A DNA stretch of 64,000 nt from Palleniella intestinalis (GCF_013166595.1 NZ_JABKKG010000006.1:124001-188000); one strand, 5' to 3'. Positions 33,820 to 44,371 are shown, counted from the first letter of the stretch. Notes: generated by a model not told the origin, from the sequence alone. Program-made: numbers and translations.

Positions 33820-34473
33820 ATGAAAGTTGTATGCGTTCATACTGCAATGGCTCTGGTAGGGCCGTTGACAGAGACATTCAAGAGGCTCATTCCGGAAGTG
33901 GAGGTTGAGCATATCGCCGAGAGTTCACTGATAAAGGAGGTCATTGCCAACAATGCCATGACTCCTGCTGTGCGCCGCCGCCTGCTGGACTACTATAACG
34001 CCGCTGCGGATTCCGGTGCGGATGTGATTTTCAACACCTGCTCTTCCGTGGGCGACATAGCAGACCTCGGCAACCAAATCTGCCGCATCCCGGTGTTCAG
34101 AATCGACAAGCCGATGGCTGAAAAGGCTGTGCAGGAAGCAAAAAGGATCGGTGTAATCTCCACCCTTCCTACCACTCTCGACCCTACATGCCGCCTTTTG
34201 CAGAACTGCGCAAAGGCGGCCGGCAAGGAAATAGAGCTCGTGGAGGGACTCGCTGACGGAGCTTTCGCTGCCGGACAGAGCGGAGACGGTGAGACACACG
34301 ACCGCCTTATCGCCGAGGCAGCACAGAAGATTGCGGACAAGGTGGACATGTTTGTGCTTGCGCAAGGCTCTATGGAGCGCATGGAAAAGCGTCTCGCAGA
34401 ACTCACAGGCAAGCCGGTTCTCTCATCGCCTTGTCTCGGTGTGCTCGGTCTGAGAAAGTATCTCGGATTATAA
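33820..34473 (+). CDS. Aspartate/glutamate racemase-family protein
   Basis: 217 residues from the start at 33820 (MKVVCVHTAMALVG); the longer frame to 33736 overlaps the promoter and was rejected. The two catalytic Cys of the superfamily are visible: Cys74 (NTCSSVGD) and Cys205 (SSPCLGV). The fold family includes Asp/Glu racemases, hydantoin racemases and maleate isomerases, and this gene is closest to the broad uncharacterised branch. The exact substrate is not clear and no pathway genes adjoin. Confidence 0.82.
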   Translation: MKVVCVHTAMALVGPLTETFKRLIPEVEVEHIAESSLIKEVIANNAMTPAVRRRLLDYYNAAADSGADVIFNTCSSVGDIADLGNQICRIPVFRIDKPMAEKAVQEAKRIGVISTLPTTLDPTCRLLQNCAKAAGKEIELVEGLADGAFAAGQSGDGETHDRLIAEAAQKIADKVDMFVLAQGSMERMEKRLAELTGKPVLSSPCLGVLGLRKYLGL

Positions 34474-34551
34474 GAAACGGCTTATAATACAAAAAAAAAC
34501 TGATTATAACATTGCAACAAACTACTTGTAATCTGGCTAAAACACAACTTT

Positions 34552-34592
34552 CCCCTGTTCTCAAAACAGTTTTTCTGCTTTGGAAACAGGGG
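34552..34592. terminator. Hairpin between convergent racemase-family and PAP2 genes
   Basis: CCCCTGTT / AACAGGGG, an 8-bp stem with a 25-nt loop containing a second small AAACAG pair, lying between two 3' ends. Confidence 0.55.
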
Positions 34593-34615
34593 ATTTCTTA
34601 TGCCACAATCCACTC

Positions 34616-35275
34616 TCAGAACGCTGAAAGGACGGCTATCACGGCAAGGATGCCCACGAACACCGTTGCCGGCACACACACTGCTCGCATCGGCAAGCGT
34701 CCACCGGCATTGGCTGTGCCTGTCGAAAAAGCAGCATTCCATGCCACAACCCATTTGTAAACAAAGAACATCAGTGTGGCAGACACCGCTCCCACCGCTG
34801 CTCCGACAAGCAAATCGGTAGGGTAATGCACACCGAGATACATACGCGAGTACACCTGCGAGAGCATCCACACCGTCATTGTCACGGCAAGAACCCTGCT
34901 GCGGAACTGCCAAAGGAGTATGGTCAGCAACGCCATCGTGTTCGCTGCATGGCACGAAGGCATGCCGTATGGCGCGCCACGGTAGTCGTGCACGATGTGA
35001 ATAACTGCAGAAAGAGGATTGTCAAGGTTGGACGGACGCAACCTTTCCGCCCATGGACGGATGACATGGGAGCACATCTGGTCGGCAAGGAGAATGGTAA
35101 GTCCCACAGCGACAATGTACAACAGCCCCCTTCTCCACCCCAGCGAGCGCACCACGGCGTATGCAACGGCAAGGTACATCGGTATCCATGTGAACCTGTA
35201 AGTCAGCATCCACATGTACTCATCCATATACTCAAAATGATGGGAATTGACCCATAAAAGTATCGCTTCATCCAT
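34616..35275 (-). CDS. PAP2-family membrane phosphatase
   Basis: 219 residues with five or six hydrophobic segments. The three phosphatase motifs are visible: the RPWAERLRP region (motif 1), MPSCHAANT (motif 2, in place of PSGH) and [12 protein letters not shown] (motif 3, with catalytic His). Members remove phosphate from undecaprenyl pyrophosphate or lipid A. The short length and lone position do not decide between these. The window's metG is divergent from it. Confidence 0.9.
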   Translation of the reverse strand: MDEAILLWVNSHHFEYMDEYMWMLTYRFTWIPMYLAVAYAVVRSLGWRRGLLYIVAVGLTILLADQMCSHVIRPWAERLRPSNLDNPLSAVIHIVHDYRGAPYGMPSCHAANTMALLTILLWQFRSRVLAVTMTVWMLSQVYSRMYLGVHYPTDLLVGAAVGAVSATLMFFVYKWVVAWNAAFSTGTANAGGRLPMRAVCVPATVFVGILAVIAVLSAF

Positions 35276-35358
35276 ATCGTGTCTTGTAAAGTAACGTATT
35301 TTTCTGCAAAAGTACTACTTTTTTCCCGCAAACGGCTGACAATGTCAAAAAAAAACAT

Positions 35359-35366
35359 TAATTTTG
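35359..35366 (+). promoter_or_regulatory. Likely -7 box of metG
   Basis: TAATTTTG fits TAnnTTTG, 57 nt before the metG start at 35423. It lies inside the in-frame upstream extension, which supports the later start. Confidence 0.5.
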
Positions 35367-35422
35367 CATTTCGGAACAATGATTTCCAACCATGTAACAA
35401 ACAAGAAAAACCAAGAGCAAAC

Positions 35423-37489
35423 ATGAAAGAATACAAGAGAACTACCGTAACAGCCGCCCTGCCGTATGCCAACGGCGGTGTGCACATCGGCCACCTTGCC
35501 GGTGTCTATGTCCCTGCGGACATCTACGTACGCTACCTGCGCCTGAAGAAGAAGGACGTCATCTTCATCGGCGGCTCTGACGAACACGGCGTGCCTGTGA
35601 CCATCCGCGCACGCAAAGAGGGCATCACCGTGCAGGAGGTTGTCGACCGTTACCACAACTTGATAAAGGACTCTTTCGAGAAGTTCGGTATCTCTTTCGA
35701 CATATACAGCCGCACAACATCCGACATACACCACAAGTTCGCCTCCGACTTCTTCCGCACTCTCTACGAAAAGGGTGAGCTTGAAGAGATTACAGAAGAG
35801 CAGTACTGCGACGAGGTGACAGGGGAATTCCTCACCGACCGTAACATTGTCGGCACTTGCCCGCGATGCGGAGCAGAGGGAGCATACGGCGACCAGTGTG
35901 AGAAATGTGGCGCAACACTTTCTCCGGACGAACTTATCAACCCTACAAACAAGAACAATCCGGGTCACGGACTTGTCAAACGACCAACAAAAAACTGGTA
36001 TCTGCCGCTCGGAAAATACCAGGATTGGCTGAAGGAATGGATACTTGAAGGCCACAAGGAGTGGCGTCCGAATGTCTACGGACAGTGCAAGTCATGGCTT
36101 GACATGGACCTCCAGCCGCGCGCAATGACACGCGACCTTGACTGGGGCATACCTGTTCCGGTGGAAGGGGCTGAGGGAAAGGTGCTCTACGTGTGGTTTG
36201 ACGCGCCTATCGGCTATATCTCCAACACAAAGGAGCTCTGCGACCGGAACCCTGAGAAGTTCGGAAAATGGGAGCAGTGGTGGCAGGACGAGGACACAAA
36301 GCTCGTGCATTTCATCGGAAAGGACAACATTGTGTTCCACTGTCTCATCTTCCCTGTCATGATGAAGGCTCACGGTAAGTACATCATGCCTGACAATGTG
36401 CCTTCCAATGAGTTCCTTAACCTCGAGAATGACAAAATCTCCACATCGCGCAACTGGGCAGTATGGCTTCACGAGTACCTCGTTGACATGCCCGGAAAGC
36501 AGGATGTGCTGCGCTATGTCCTCACCGCCAACGCACCGGAGACCAAGGACAACAACTTCACATGGAAGGACTTCCAGGAGCATAACAACTCGGAACTTGT
36601 GGCGATTTACGGCAATTTCGTCAACCGCGCGCTGCAGCTGACAAAGAAATATTTCAACGGTGTAGTCCCTGCCTGTGGCGAACTCCTTGACGTTGACAAC
36701 AATGCGATAGCAGAATTCAAGGATGTCAAGAAGAACGTTGAGGAACTTCTTGACCAGTATAAGTTCCGCGAGGCACAAAAAGAGGCTATGAACCTTGCAC
36801 GCATCGGCAACCGTTACATCACAGAATGTGAGCCGTGGAAGGTGTGGAAGGAAGACCCGAAGCGTGTCGAGACAATACTTTACGTCTGCCTCCAGCTCAC
36901 CGCCAACCTCTCAATCGCATTCGAACCGTTCCTGCCGTTCTCATCAAAGAGGCTGCGCGAGATGCTTTCCATGGACACATTTGAATGGGAGCAGCTCGGC
37001 ACAATGGACATCCTCCCTGTCGGAAAGCAGCTCAACGAGCCTGCACTCCTCTTTGAAAAGATTGAGGACAGCGTGATAGACGCACAGCTGCAGAAGCTCG
37101 AAGACACAAAGCGTGCCAACGAAGCAGCCAACTTTGAGCCTGAACCAATCAAGGAGAACGTGGACTTCGAGACCTTCGAGAAGCTTGACATACGTGTCGG
37201 ACTGGTGATTTCCTGCGAGAAAGTGAAGAAGTCGAAGAAGCTCCTCAAGTTCCACATTGACGACGGAACAAAGGACGGACGCACAATCCTGTCAGGCATT
37301 GCGCAGTATTACGAAGACCCTCAGGTGCTTGTAGGCAAGCAGGTGCTCTTCGTTGCCAACTTCGCTCCTCGCAAGATGATGGGCGAAGAATCACAGGGCA
37401 TGATACTCTCAGCAGTGAACTACGACGGCACTCTGCACGTCACCTCCACTCTTGACCAAGAGGTGAAGCCGGGGTCTGTGGTGGGATAA
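35423..37489 (+). CDS. metG: Methionyl-tRNA synthetase
   Basis: 688 residues from the start at 35423; the frame extends to 35279 but that includes the promoter. Charges tRNA-Met. HIGH-type motif is HIGH at 21-24, the zinc knuckles are CPRC and CEKC (about 150-170), and the KMSKS-like loop reads KISTSRN. After the anticodon-binding helical domain comes a C-terminal tRNA-binding (EMAP/OB-fold) domain ([20 protein letters not shown] ... [13 protein letters not shown]), normal for the homodimeric form. A strong hairpin terminator follows. Confidence 0.97.
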   Translation: MKEYKRTTVTAALPYANGGVHIGHLAGVYVPADIYVRYLRLKKKDVIFIGGSDEHGVPVTIRARKEGITVQEVVDRYHNLIKDSFEKFGISFDIYSRTTSDIHHKFASDFFRTLYEKGELEEITEEQYCDEVTGEFLTDRNIVGTCPRCGAEGAYGDQCEKCGATLSPDELINPTNKNNPGHGLVKRPTKNWYLPLGKYQDWLKEWILEGHKEWRPNVYGQCKSWLDMDLQPRAMTRDLDWGIPVPVEGAEGKVLYVWFDAPIGYISNTKELCDRNPEKFGKWEQWWQDEDTKLVHFIGKDNIVFHCLIFPVMMKAHGKYIMPDNVPSNEFLNLENDKISTSRNWAVWLHEYLVDMPGKQDVLRYVLTANAPETKDNNFTWKDFQEHNNSELVAIYGNFVNRALQLTKKYFNGVVPACGELLDVDNNAIAEFKDVKKNVEELLDQYKFREAQKEAMNLARIGNRYITECEPWKVWKEDPKRVETILYVCLQLTANLSIAFEPFLPFSSKRLREMLSMDTFEWEQLGTMDILPVGKQLNEPALLFEKIEDSVIDAQLQKLEDTKRANEAANFEPEPIKENVDFETFEKLDIRVGLVISCEKVKKSKKLLKFHIDDGTKDGRTILSGIAQYYEDPQVLVGKQVLFVANFAPRKMMGEESQGMILSAVNYDGTLHVTSTLDQEVKPGSVVG

Positions 37490-37538
37490 GCCAAGAAAAG
37501 GCAACAAAGATAAGCTGAAACAACTCATCAAAGTTAGT

Positions 37539-37592
37539 AATCAGGCATCATGATGTATCATGAGAAAACATGGTACATCATGATGCTTGATT
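37539..37592 (+). terminator. Terminator of metG
   Basis: AATCA-GCATCATGATGTA / TACATCATGATGC-TGATT with a CATG/CATG inner pair; an almost continuous 22-bp stem 50 nt after the stop codon. Confidence 0.8.
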
Positions 37593-37653
37593 GTCAATCC
37601 CCACAAACATCAACCCGCAGATAATCAGCCAGTTAAAAGAAACCACAACAGCT

Positions 37654-37741
37654 CAAAAACAAAAGGTAACGTTTTACCCCACAAAAAGTAACACTTTACA
37701 TAGCCAAAGGTAACCTTTCGCATTGTGAAAGGTTACCTTTG
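37654..37741. repeat. Four-unit 22-nt array (array 3)
   Basis: GGTAAC-type cores begin at 37665, 37687, 37709 and 37731, three exact 22-nt steps. The cores read AAAAGGTAAC, AAAAGTAAC, AAAGGTAACCTTT and AAAGGTTACCTTT. It lies between two convergent 3' ends, so it is not upstream of any gene. Confidence 0.85.
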
Positions 37742-37779
37742 GTTTTCTGTATCATGGCATAACTGAAAATGCCCGGTCA

Positions 37780-39408
37780 TCACAGGTTCATCACATCCTC
37801 ATCAAACGTCTCTTTCACCATCGCTTTCGCCTTCACCATGGAGCGGTGGTTGTAAATCGTTTGCGTACTGTAGTTAAGCAAAACGGCTATCTTCGCACTG
37901 TCATTTATGCCAAGTCGCACCAGCGCAAAGATACGCAAATCAAGGTTCATCGCACCGCCCATGCCAAGACTTATCCTGCTTTCGGGCTGTAGAAGAGCAT
38001 TGAATTTTTCAATGAAATCAGGGAACGCAAGCAAGAAAGCCTTGTCGAAATTGTTGAAGAACTCCTTCGCCTCCGCCTCCGTCATGCGCGACGGATTAGC
38101 AAGTTTCATTAGGTCGGCAACTTGGTTCGCCTTCACCTTTCTTTGTACAGTAGTCTGAAAATGAGTAAGTTTGGCTATATACGCCGCCGTAAGTTCCATA
38201 AACATGCTTATGACACTCTCCCTCTGCCTCGTCATAAGCAGCAGTTCCTTGTTCGCCCTGTCAAGACTTGCATTCGTGCGCTCAGCCTTCTCCATTGCCG
38301 CGCTCAGCGATTCGTTGGCAACAGTCAATGCCAACCGGCTCTTTTTCACCCTTTTATGGTCAACGAGAAGGAGGGCGGCAACGACAAGAAGCAGCACCGC
38401 CATGACGCCAACCGCCATAATAACGTAGCCACGCTGACGGCTGCGCTCGACAAGCTGACGCTCATAATTATTCACAATTGACGGTATCTTCCGCGAAATT
38501 TCCAGCAGACGGAGACGGTTTCCGAAGAAGATGGCATCGTCAAGCGAATAGTCCAAATACATGTTAGCACGCTCATAATCAGGCGTTTTGTCATTCACCA
38601 TATCCAAAGCAAGGGTCTGCAAAGCCAGATTTTCCTTCAACGGACAGATTTGGTCGCTGATGGCGGCACGAACAATGTAATCACGACGCATCTTCTTGTC
38701 CCCCAAAGCAGTAGCTGCAGAAGCCATTCCGAAAGTTATCTGGGCATAAAGGCGCTCGTAAACTGCCACTCCAGACAACGCTTTCTCATAAAGTTCCAAT
38801 GCCTTGCGGTGGTCATTCCGCTTAATTTCCTGCTCAGCTTTCATGTAATACCACGATGCCGTACCCTCCTGAAGCACAGAGATTAGAGAATCCAAATAGA
38901 CATTTTCCTTAGCATGATAACCTTCAGAATAGGCAGTCCCCTCGGCATATTCCGCAAGAACACCGTAACACCACTCATAAACCATGTAGTAGTCGGGCAG
39001 AATCCAATCGGGAATTTCCTCACGGCTGATGCTGCCAAGACAGCCCAAAGCCTCATGGAAAAGCCCTGCCGTGGTGAGCATGTCCGCCTTGTGGATTATG
39101 GCAAGGTTAGCATAATCCGTGCTTCCTGCCCTGAGGGCCTCACCATGGAGCTTGTCGGCATAAGCCATTGCCGAATCAAATCTGAATGTTGAATATTCCT
39201 CATAGACGGAGTTCAGGTGCTTCAATCGCTCCGTGGGAACGGTGGTTTTAGCAAGTTTTGATTTCACACGCTCTATGGTCTGCTCCTTCAAACGCACATA
39301 ATGGTCGCGCTTTGCAAGGACTTTGTCCAATGAATCAATACTGACGGTCTCGCCTTTGGCAATGGCAGCCGTAAGAAAAATCAGGAAAAGGATTATTGAT
39401 TTGCGCAT
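37780..39408 (-). CDS. DUF6377-type membrane regulator with C-terminal HTH
   Basis: 542 residues: signal peptide or signal anchor, a periplasmic helical region of about 300 residues (TPR-like, LKEQTIERVKSKL ... YANLAIIHKADML), one membrane span near 328-350 (IMAVGVMAVLLLVVAALLLV), a coiled coil, then a cytoplasmic part ending in a LuxR-like helix-turn-helix (LGINDSAKIAVLLNYSTQTI). This is the DUF6377 architecture of Bacteroidota one-component membrane regulators. It is divergent from the TonB receptor/GH36 operon, which is its most likely target. Its own upstream region contains the 66-bp tandem repeat with three -7 boxes. Confidence 0.82.
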   Translation of the reverse strand: MRKSIILFLIFLTAAIAKGETVSIDSLDKVLAKRDHYVRLKEQTIERVKSKLAKTTVPTERLKHLNSVYEEYSTFRFDSAMAYADKLHGEALRAGSTDYANLAIIHKADMLTTAGLFHEALGCLGSISREEIPDWILPDYYMVYEWCYGVLAEYAEGTAYSEGYHAKENVYLDSLISVLQEGTASWYYMKAEQEIKRNDHRKALELYEKALSGVAVYERLYAQITFGMASAATALGDKKMRRDYIVRAAISDQICPLKENLALQTLALDMVNDKTPDYERANMYLDYSLDDAIFFGNRLRLLEISRKIPSIVNNYERQLVERSRQRGYVIMAVGVMAVLLLVVAALLLVDHKRVKKSRLALTVANESLSAAMEKAERTNASLDRANKELLLMTRQRESVISMFMELTAAYIAKLTHFQTTVQRKVKANQVADLMKLANPSRMTEAEAKEFFNNFDKAFLLAFPDFIEKFNALLQPESRISLGMGGAMNLDLRIFALVRLGINDSAKIAVLLNYSTQTIYNHRSMVKAKAMVKETFDEDVMNL

Positions 39409-39433
39409 AGGGGTAATGTGTTAGTTTATCTCT

Positions 39434-39577
39434 TGCAAAGATAATGCAAACCGAATGCAATAGAGCTTGCTCTTAATTGCTGAGGTGCAGCTTATCTTAT
39501 GCAAAGATAATGCAAACCGAATGCAATAGAGCTTGCTCTTAATTGCTGAGGTGCAGCTTATCTTATGCAAAGATAAT
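39434..39577 (-). repeat. 66-bp tandem repeat (two copies plus a 12-bp partial) upstream of the DUF6377 gene
   Basis: Copies begin at 39434 and 39500, and a partial at 39566; the 66-bp copies are identical apart from their left edge. Each holds a hairpin GCAATAGAGC/GCTCTTAATTGC and a second, TTATCTT/AAGATAA. Read on the minus strand, each copy ends in ATTATCTTTGCA, containing TATCTTTG, a perfect -7 box aimed at the DUF6377 gene. The promoter is thus present in three tandem copies. Confidence 0.9.
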
Positions 39578-39739
39578 ACTTTTCCTGCATTCCACCAAAT
39601 AATTCAATTAATTATATTTACCCGAAACATCAAAATATGAAATATTACTATTTTGATTACCAACTAATTACACAAAATAGTACACTACTGTACATTTACC
39701 GCGCAATTACTTAACGGAACAACCTAAAGAAAATCATAT

Positions 39740-39747
39740 TATCTTTG
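39740..39747 (+). promoter_or_regulatory. Likely -7 box of the TonB receptor/GH36 operon
   Basis: TATCTTTG fits TAnnTTTG, 38 nt before the receptor start at 39785. No TTTG is found at the usual spacing upstream, which fits an activator-dependent promoter. Confidence 0.6.
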
Positions 39748-39784
39748 CCGACGGAAACCCAAAAACCTAAAAGATATACACCAC

Positions 39785-42013
39785 ATGAAAAGAACATCTC
39801 TACTTGCTTTGACCTTTGCGGCAACCGTCGCAAGCAGTGCAGCCACGGAAAAGCGTGACACAACAGCATCCGTCACGCAGGAAAAGAAGGAGGAACGCAA
39901 CGTCATGCTTAACGCCTCCGACGCCAACAAACCGCGTGAAATCCAAATCGGACTGCCAAGCGAGGACATCAATGTCTATGAAAACGGACTCCCTGCCGTC
40001 TATTCTTCCGCTGTGCATAAGCTCTCCGCCCATTGGCGCAGCGACAATTCCCTTGGCGAAGTGTCGCTCATGACTCCTTCGGAATCGGCAATCGCCACGG
40101 GAAACATAGCATACTCCGTCAACAGCAACAGCCGATGGGGAGAGAAAGACTTCCATGCCGTACTCTCATACAAGGCTAACCACTTCGGTTGGCAGAACTT
40201 TGACATGAACGTTTCAGGGGAAATCACCGACAATCTGCTCTTCACAGCGTCCGTCTATCAGAACTTCGACCCGGGCAGTTTCAAACTGAAATTCACGGAT
40301 TATGCCGACCGCACACAGTTATATCATCTCGGTTTGACGCACCTTCTGCCAAACAACCGCGGACGCATATCCCTCATGTATAAGCATTCACGTAACGAAA
40401 ACCCGGGCAATTTTTCCAGTGCTGCACCGTTTATATATAAAGGCGACGGCAGCGTTGAGGAACTTCCGGGCTTCAAACTGGGAACAAGTTCTTATGTGCC
40501 ACACAACGGTTCTTTCCACTACATGGACATTATGACCGGCGAAATGAAGACTTGGAACCTTGGGGACGATGACCGGAACATGGCAAATGAGCTTACTCTG
40601 GTCGCCGATTACCGCTTCAACAAAGAATGGAAGGGCAGCCTCTCGTTCAAATGGATGGACGCTCCACGCGCCAAATATGTGGATTTCGGTGGAAGCTCCA
40701 TATCAGAAGTCTGTGCCGACGACAACTATATGCTTGACGACGGTTCTATATATACCGGACTGAAGGAAGGCAGAAGAACTTGGCTTCATGACGGCAAGGT
40801 GAAAAATGTCCTTCTCACAACGGAGCTGCAGAAGACTTTCCGCACCAACACACTGAAACTCGGACTTAACCAATGGCACTATTCACTGGACTATCATTCA
40901 GCCTCCATGCAGTGGGACGCCACAGTCGAGGAATATCCCCGTATGCTTAACTCCACTTATGGCTATAACGAACTGAGCCCGGAATACACAAAAGGCTACG
41001 AAAACAAACTTGCCTTCTATGCCACGGACCAATGGCAGGCAACGCGACGCCTTAACATCTTCGCCGGAGCACGCCTTGAGTACTACCGCATGAACGCTGA
41101 CCGCATCCCGATGACCCGCTTCAACGGCTTCCATATTGGAGCGACTTCGCCTGTCGACGGCTCAACAGTGGCTGTGGAAAACATTGTGAAAAACAAGCTC
41201 AACTATGCCGCCACGCTCCGTGCCACCTACACTTTGAACCATGGTTTCGGACTTACCGCGGACGCAACCGTAGCGACACGATTCCCACGCATTAACGAAT
41301 ATGCCGGCACCGGACCGACAGAAGAGCAGTACAAACGCGTAACCATCCCTCTCGTCCGTGGCGGAATGACATACCGCAATTCATGGCTTGACCTCACTTC
41401 CATGGTCAGCTACATCGGAAAGACAAACAACATCGACCAGCAAAACCTCACACGCCCCGGAAGCACCGAAAGCAAGACAGTCCTGCTCATCTACGGCATA
41501 CAAACCATAGGGTGGACAACATCGGCTGAGATAACGCCCTTCAAAGGGGCACACCTCCACGCTTTGCTGACACTCCAAAAGCCTACATACAAGGATTACA
41601 ACGCATCAGTGACATTTTCTGACGGCACCGGCATGGCTGTGAATGCCAACGGGAACATTGTAAAAGAGATTCCACAGACAATAATAGAACTTGACCCAAG
41701 CTATAACATCACCGATGACCTGCGTCTTTGGCTCAGTTTCCGCTATTTCGGCAAGACCTACGCAAACCTTCAGGAATCACTTTTCTTCAACGGACGCTGG
41801 GAATCCTTCGGCGGAATAAACTGGAAAGTGAACAAAAACCTCAGCCTCAACGCCACTGTCATCAACTTCCTAAATCAAAAAGGGGCAAGCGGCACAATCA
41901 ACGGAAGCGAACTTATCTCGAAAGAGGATGCTCATCTGTTTGCGGGACATTACATGAGCGGCAACTATCTTCGTCCGTTCACACTTGAATTTGGCATGAA
42001 ACTTGAATTTTAA
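39785..42013 (+). CDS. TonB-dependent receptor (no SusC-type N-terminal domain)
   Basis: 742 residues: signal peptide (MKRTSLLALTFAATVASSA), a short polar region, plug (about 50-150), and a beta barrel ending in Phe (RPFTLEFGMKLEF). It lacks the carboxypeptidase-like domain of SusC, and no SusD gene is linked to it. It is translated 18 nt ahead of a GH36 alpha-galactosidase and is divergent from a DUF6377 regulator. Together they suggest an uptake system for an alpha-galactoside, such as raffinose-family sugars or galactomannan fragments; that is inference from context. Confidence 0.88.
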   Translation: MKRTSLLALTFAATVASSAATEKRDTTASVTQEKKEERNVMLNASDANKPREIQIGLPSEDINVYENGLPAVYSSAVHKLSAHWRSDNSLGEVSLMTPSESAIATGNIAYSVNSNSRWGEKDFHAVLSYKANHFGWQNFDMNVSGEITDNLLFTASVYQNFDPGSFKLKFTDYADRTQLYHLGLTHLLPNNRGRISLMYKHSRNENPGNFSSAAPFIYKGDGSVEELPGFKLGTSSYVPHNGSFHYMDIMTGEMKTWNLGDDDRNMANELTLVADYRFNKEWKGSLSFKWMDAPRAKYVDFGGSSISEVCADDNYMLDDGSIYTGLKEGRRTWLHDGKVKNVLLTTELQKTFRTNTLKLGLNQWHYSLDYHSASMQWDATVEEYPRMLNSTYGYNELSPEYTKGYENKLAFYATDQWQATRRLNIFAGARLEYYRMNADRIPMTRFNGFHIGATSPVDGSTVAVENIVKNKLNYAATLRATYTLNHGFGLTADATVATRFPRINEYAGTGPTEEQYKRVTIPLVRGGMTYRNSWLDLTSMVSYIGKTNNIDQQNLTRPGSTESKTVLLIYGIQTIGWTTSAEITPFKGAHLHALLTLQKPTYKDYNASVTFSDGTGMAVNANGNIVKEIPQTIIELDPSYNITDDLRLWLSFRYFGKTYANLQESLFFNGRWESFGGINWKVNKNLSLNATVINFLNQKGASGTINGSELISKEDAHLFAGHYMSGNYLRPFTLEFGMKLEF

Positions 42014-42031
42014 CCTAACAATATACAAACA

Positions 42032-44266
42032 ATGAAACCTGTACTACTATCATTATTGCTCTTATCTTCAGCAACGAACATCGACGCACAGCGCATCGAC
42101 ATCTCAACATCAAAAACCGACCTGATACTGAAAGTGGGAGACAACAAACGCCTCTACCAAACCTATCTCGGGGAAAAACTACTGAACAAGTCCGACGGTG
42201 ACATCCTGCCTTGGCACGTTAAGGGCGGCAGCGATGGAAGTGTCTCGGAACGAGGATGGGAAGTTTATCCCGGTTCCGGTGCGGAGGACTACTACGAACC
42301 GGCACTTGCCATGACCCACTATGACGGAAATCTTACGACAATCCTGCAATATTCCGACCATACACAGCAGCAGACGCCCTTCGGAGCAATAACGGAGATA
42401 CGCCTGAAGGATAAGCTCTACCCTGTGGAAGTGACTCTCCATTATGAGTCCTACTACAAAGAGAACATCATAAAGACATGGGCAACAATCAGCAACAACG
42501 GTAAAAGTGCGGTGGCATTGTGGCGCTATGCCTCGGCAATGCTCTACTTCAACCGCAGCGAATACTATCTCACTGAGTTCTCAAGCGACTGGGCAAAGGA
42601 GGCGCAGATGCGCACCCAACCGCTCTGTTTCGGAAAGAAAGTCATCGACACAAAGTTGGGAAGCCGTGCCGCCATGCACACACACCCGTTCTTCGAGATA
42701 GGATTGGACACGCCTGCAAGCGAGAACCGTGGCGAGGTTCTCATGGGAACACTTGCATGGACTGGGAATTTCCAATTCACTTTTGAGGTGGACAATGTGG
42801 GGAATCTGCGCATCCTGCCGTCCATAAACCCTTATGCCTCAACCTACGAGGTGGCGGCAAAAGAGAGTTTTGCCACACCTGAGTTCATCTTCACACTATC
42901 ACAGCACGGCACCAGCGAGGGAAGCCGCGACTTGCAGCGTTGGGCAAGGCTCTACCAACTCAAAGACGGCATGGGCGACCGCATGACTTTGCTCAACAAC
43001 TGGGAGAACACTTACTTCGATTTCGACCAGAATCTTCTTGCGCAACTTATGAACGAAGCAAAGGAACTCGGAGTGGACATGTTCCTCCTCGACGACGGGT
43101 GGTTTGGCAACAAGCATCCCCGTAAGAACGACCGGGCAGGTCTTGGCGACTGGCAACCAACGAAATCAAAACTGCCCGGTGGCATCCACGCCCTTACAGA
43201 GTCAGCAAAAACGGCAGGAGTGAAATTCGGACTATGGATAGAACCCGAGATGGTAAACCCTAAAAGTGAACTTTTTGAGAAACATCCTGACTGGGCTTAC
43301 ACCCTCCCTGACCGCAAGACATACTACTATCGCAACCAACTTGTCCTTGACCTCAACAACCCTGAGGTTCAGGAGCATGTCTACAAAGTGGTGGAAGACA
43401 TACTTAGGAACAACCCGGACGTGGCATATTTCAAATGGGACTGTAATTCTCCGATAACAAACATATTCTCACACTACCTCAAGGAGAAGCAGCAGCAACT
43501 CTACATCGGTCATGTGCGCGGACTCTACAAAGTGCTGCAGCGCATCAAGAAGAATTTCCCCGACACCCCAATGATGCTCTGCTCGGGTGGCGGAGCACGC
43601 TGCGACTACGAGGCACTGAAATACTTCACCGAGTTCTGGTGCTCTGACAACACAGACCCTGTGGAACGACTCTTCATACAATGGGGCTTCTCCCAATTCT
43701 TCCCTGCCAAGGCTATGTGCGCCCATGTGACAAGCTGGAACAAGCAGACTTCCGTGAAATTCCGCACCGATGTAGCGTCAATGGGCAAGTTGGGCTTTGA
43801 CATCGGACTCAAAGACCTCTCTCCCACAGACCTCCTCTATGTCCAAAACGCCATAAAGAACTGGAACCGTCTGAAACCGGCAATCCTCGACGGTGTGCAG
43901 TACCGTCTCGTTTCGCCTTACGAAAGCAACCACACTGCCACAATGTACACCACGGAAGATGCCACAAAGGCTGTCCTCTTCGCCTTCGACATACACCCTC
44001 GCTTTGCCGAGAAGCTCCACAAAGTGAAGCTGCAAGGTCTGATTCCAACGGCAAACTATCGCGTTAAAGAAATAAATGTCATGCCTATGATAGACACAAC
44101 AAAGTCCGCAAAGCAGAGAAGTTCTGCCGCTCCTAATCCGTCATACAAGTCAACATGGGCTTCCGACAATAAGGTCTTCAGCGGCGATTTTCTCATGAAG
44201 GTCGGTCTTGATGTGTTCACTGCGCAAGAGACACAGAGCCATGTCATCGAACTGACAAAGGAGTAA
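42032..44266 (+). CDS. GH36 alpha-galactosidase, secreted
   Basis: 744 residues with a signal peptide (MKPVLLSLLLLSSATNIDA), so periplasmic or surface. The N-terminal beta-sandwich (about 25-310) is followed by the catalytic TIM barrel: LLDDGWFGN (352-360), LWIEPEMVNP (401-410), nucleophile Asp470 in YFKWD and the acid/base region WCSDNTD (536-542). A C-terminal beta domain ends the protein. The enzyme removes terminal alpha-1,6-galactose. It is co-transcribed with the TonB receptor 18 nt upstream. Confidence 0.95.
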   Translation: MKPVLLSLLLLSSATNIDAQRIDISTSKTDLILKVGDNKRLYQTYLGEKLLNKSDGDILPWHVKGGSDGSVSERGWEVYPGSGAEDYYEPALAMTHYDGNLTTILQYSDHTQQQTPFGAITEIRLKDKLYPVEVTLHYESYYKENIIKTWATISNNGKSAVALWRYASAMLYFNRSEYYLTEFSSDWAKEAQMRTQPLCFGKKVIDTKLGSRAAMHTHPFFEIGLDTPASENRGEVLMGTLAWTGNFQFTFEVDNVGNLRILPSINPYASTYEVAAKESFATPEFIFTLSQHGTSEGSRDLQRWARLYQLKDGMGDRMTLLNNWENTYFDFDQNLLAQLMNEAKELGVDMFLLDDGWFGNKHPRKNDRAGLGDWQPTKSKLPGGIHALTESAKTAGVKFGLWIEPEMVNPKSELFEKHPDWAYTLPDRKTYYYRNQLVLDLNNPEVQEHVYKVVEDILRNNPDVAYFKWDCNSPITNIFSHYLKEKQQQLYIGHVRGLYKVLQRIKKNFPDTPMMLCSGGGARCDYEALKYFTEFWCSDNTDPVERLFIQWGFSQFFPAKAMCAHVTSWNKQTSVKFRTDVASMGKLGFDIGLKDLSPTDLLYVQNAIKNWNRLKPAILDGVQYRLVSPYESNHTATMYTTEDATKAVLFAFDIHPRFAEKLHKVKLQGLIPTANYRVKEINVMPMIDTTKSAKQRSSAAPNPSYKSTWASDNKVFSGDFLMKVGLDVFTAQETQSHVIELTKE

Positions 44267-44298
44267 TGTCATGAAATAAGAGACCTTCTAACACAACA

Positions 44299-44340
44299 AA
44301 TCCGTGATACATGCCCTCTTTTGAGAGTGTATCACGGATT
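44299..44340. terminator. Terminator of the TonB receptor/GH36 operon
   Basis: AATCCGTGATACA / TGTATCACGGATT, a 13-bp perfect stem, 32 nt after the GH36 stop. Confidence 0.8.
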
Positions 44341-44352
44341 ACATGTTAATCA

Positions 44353-44371
44353 GACGACTGAACAAGTCGTC
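44353..44371 (-). terminator. Small hairpin after susD-4
   Basis: GACGACT / AGTCGTC with a five-base loop, just 3' of the susD-4 stop codon on the minus strand. Confidence 0.5.
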
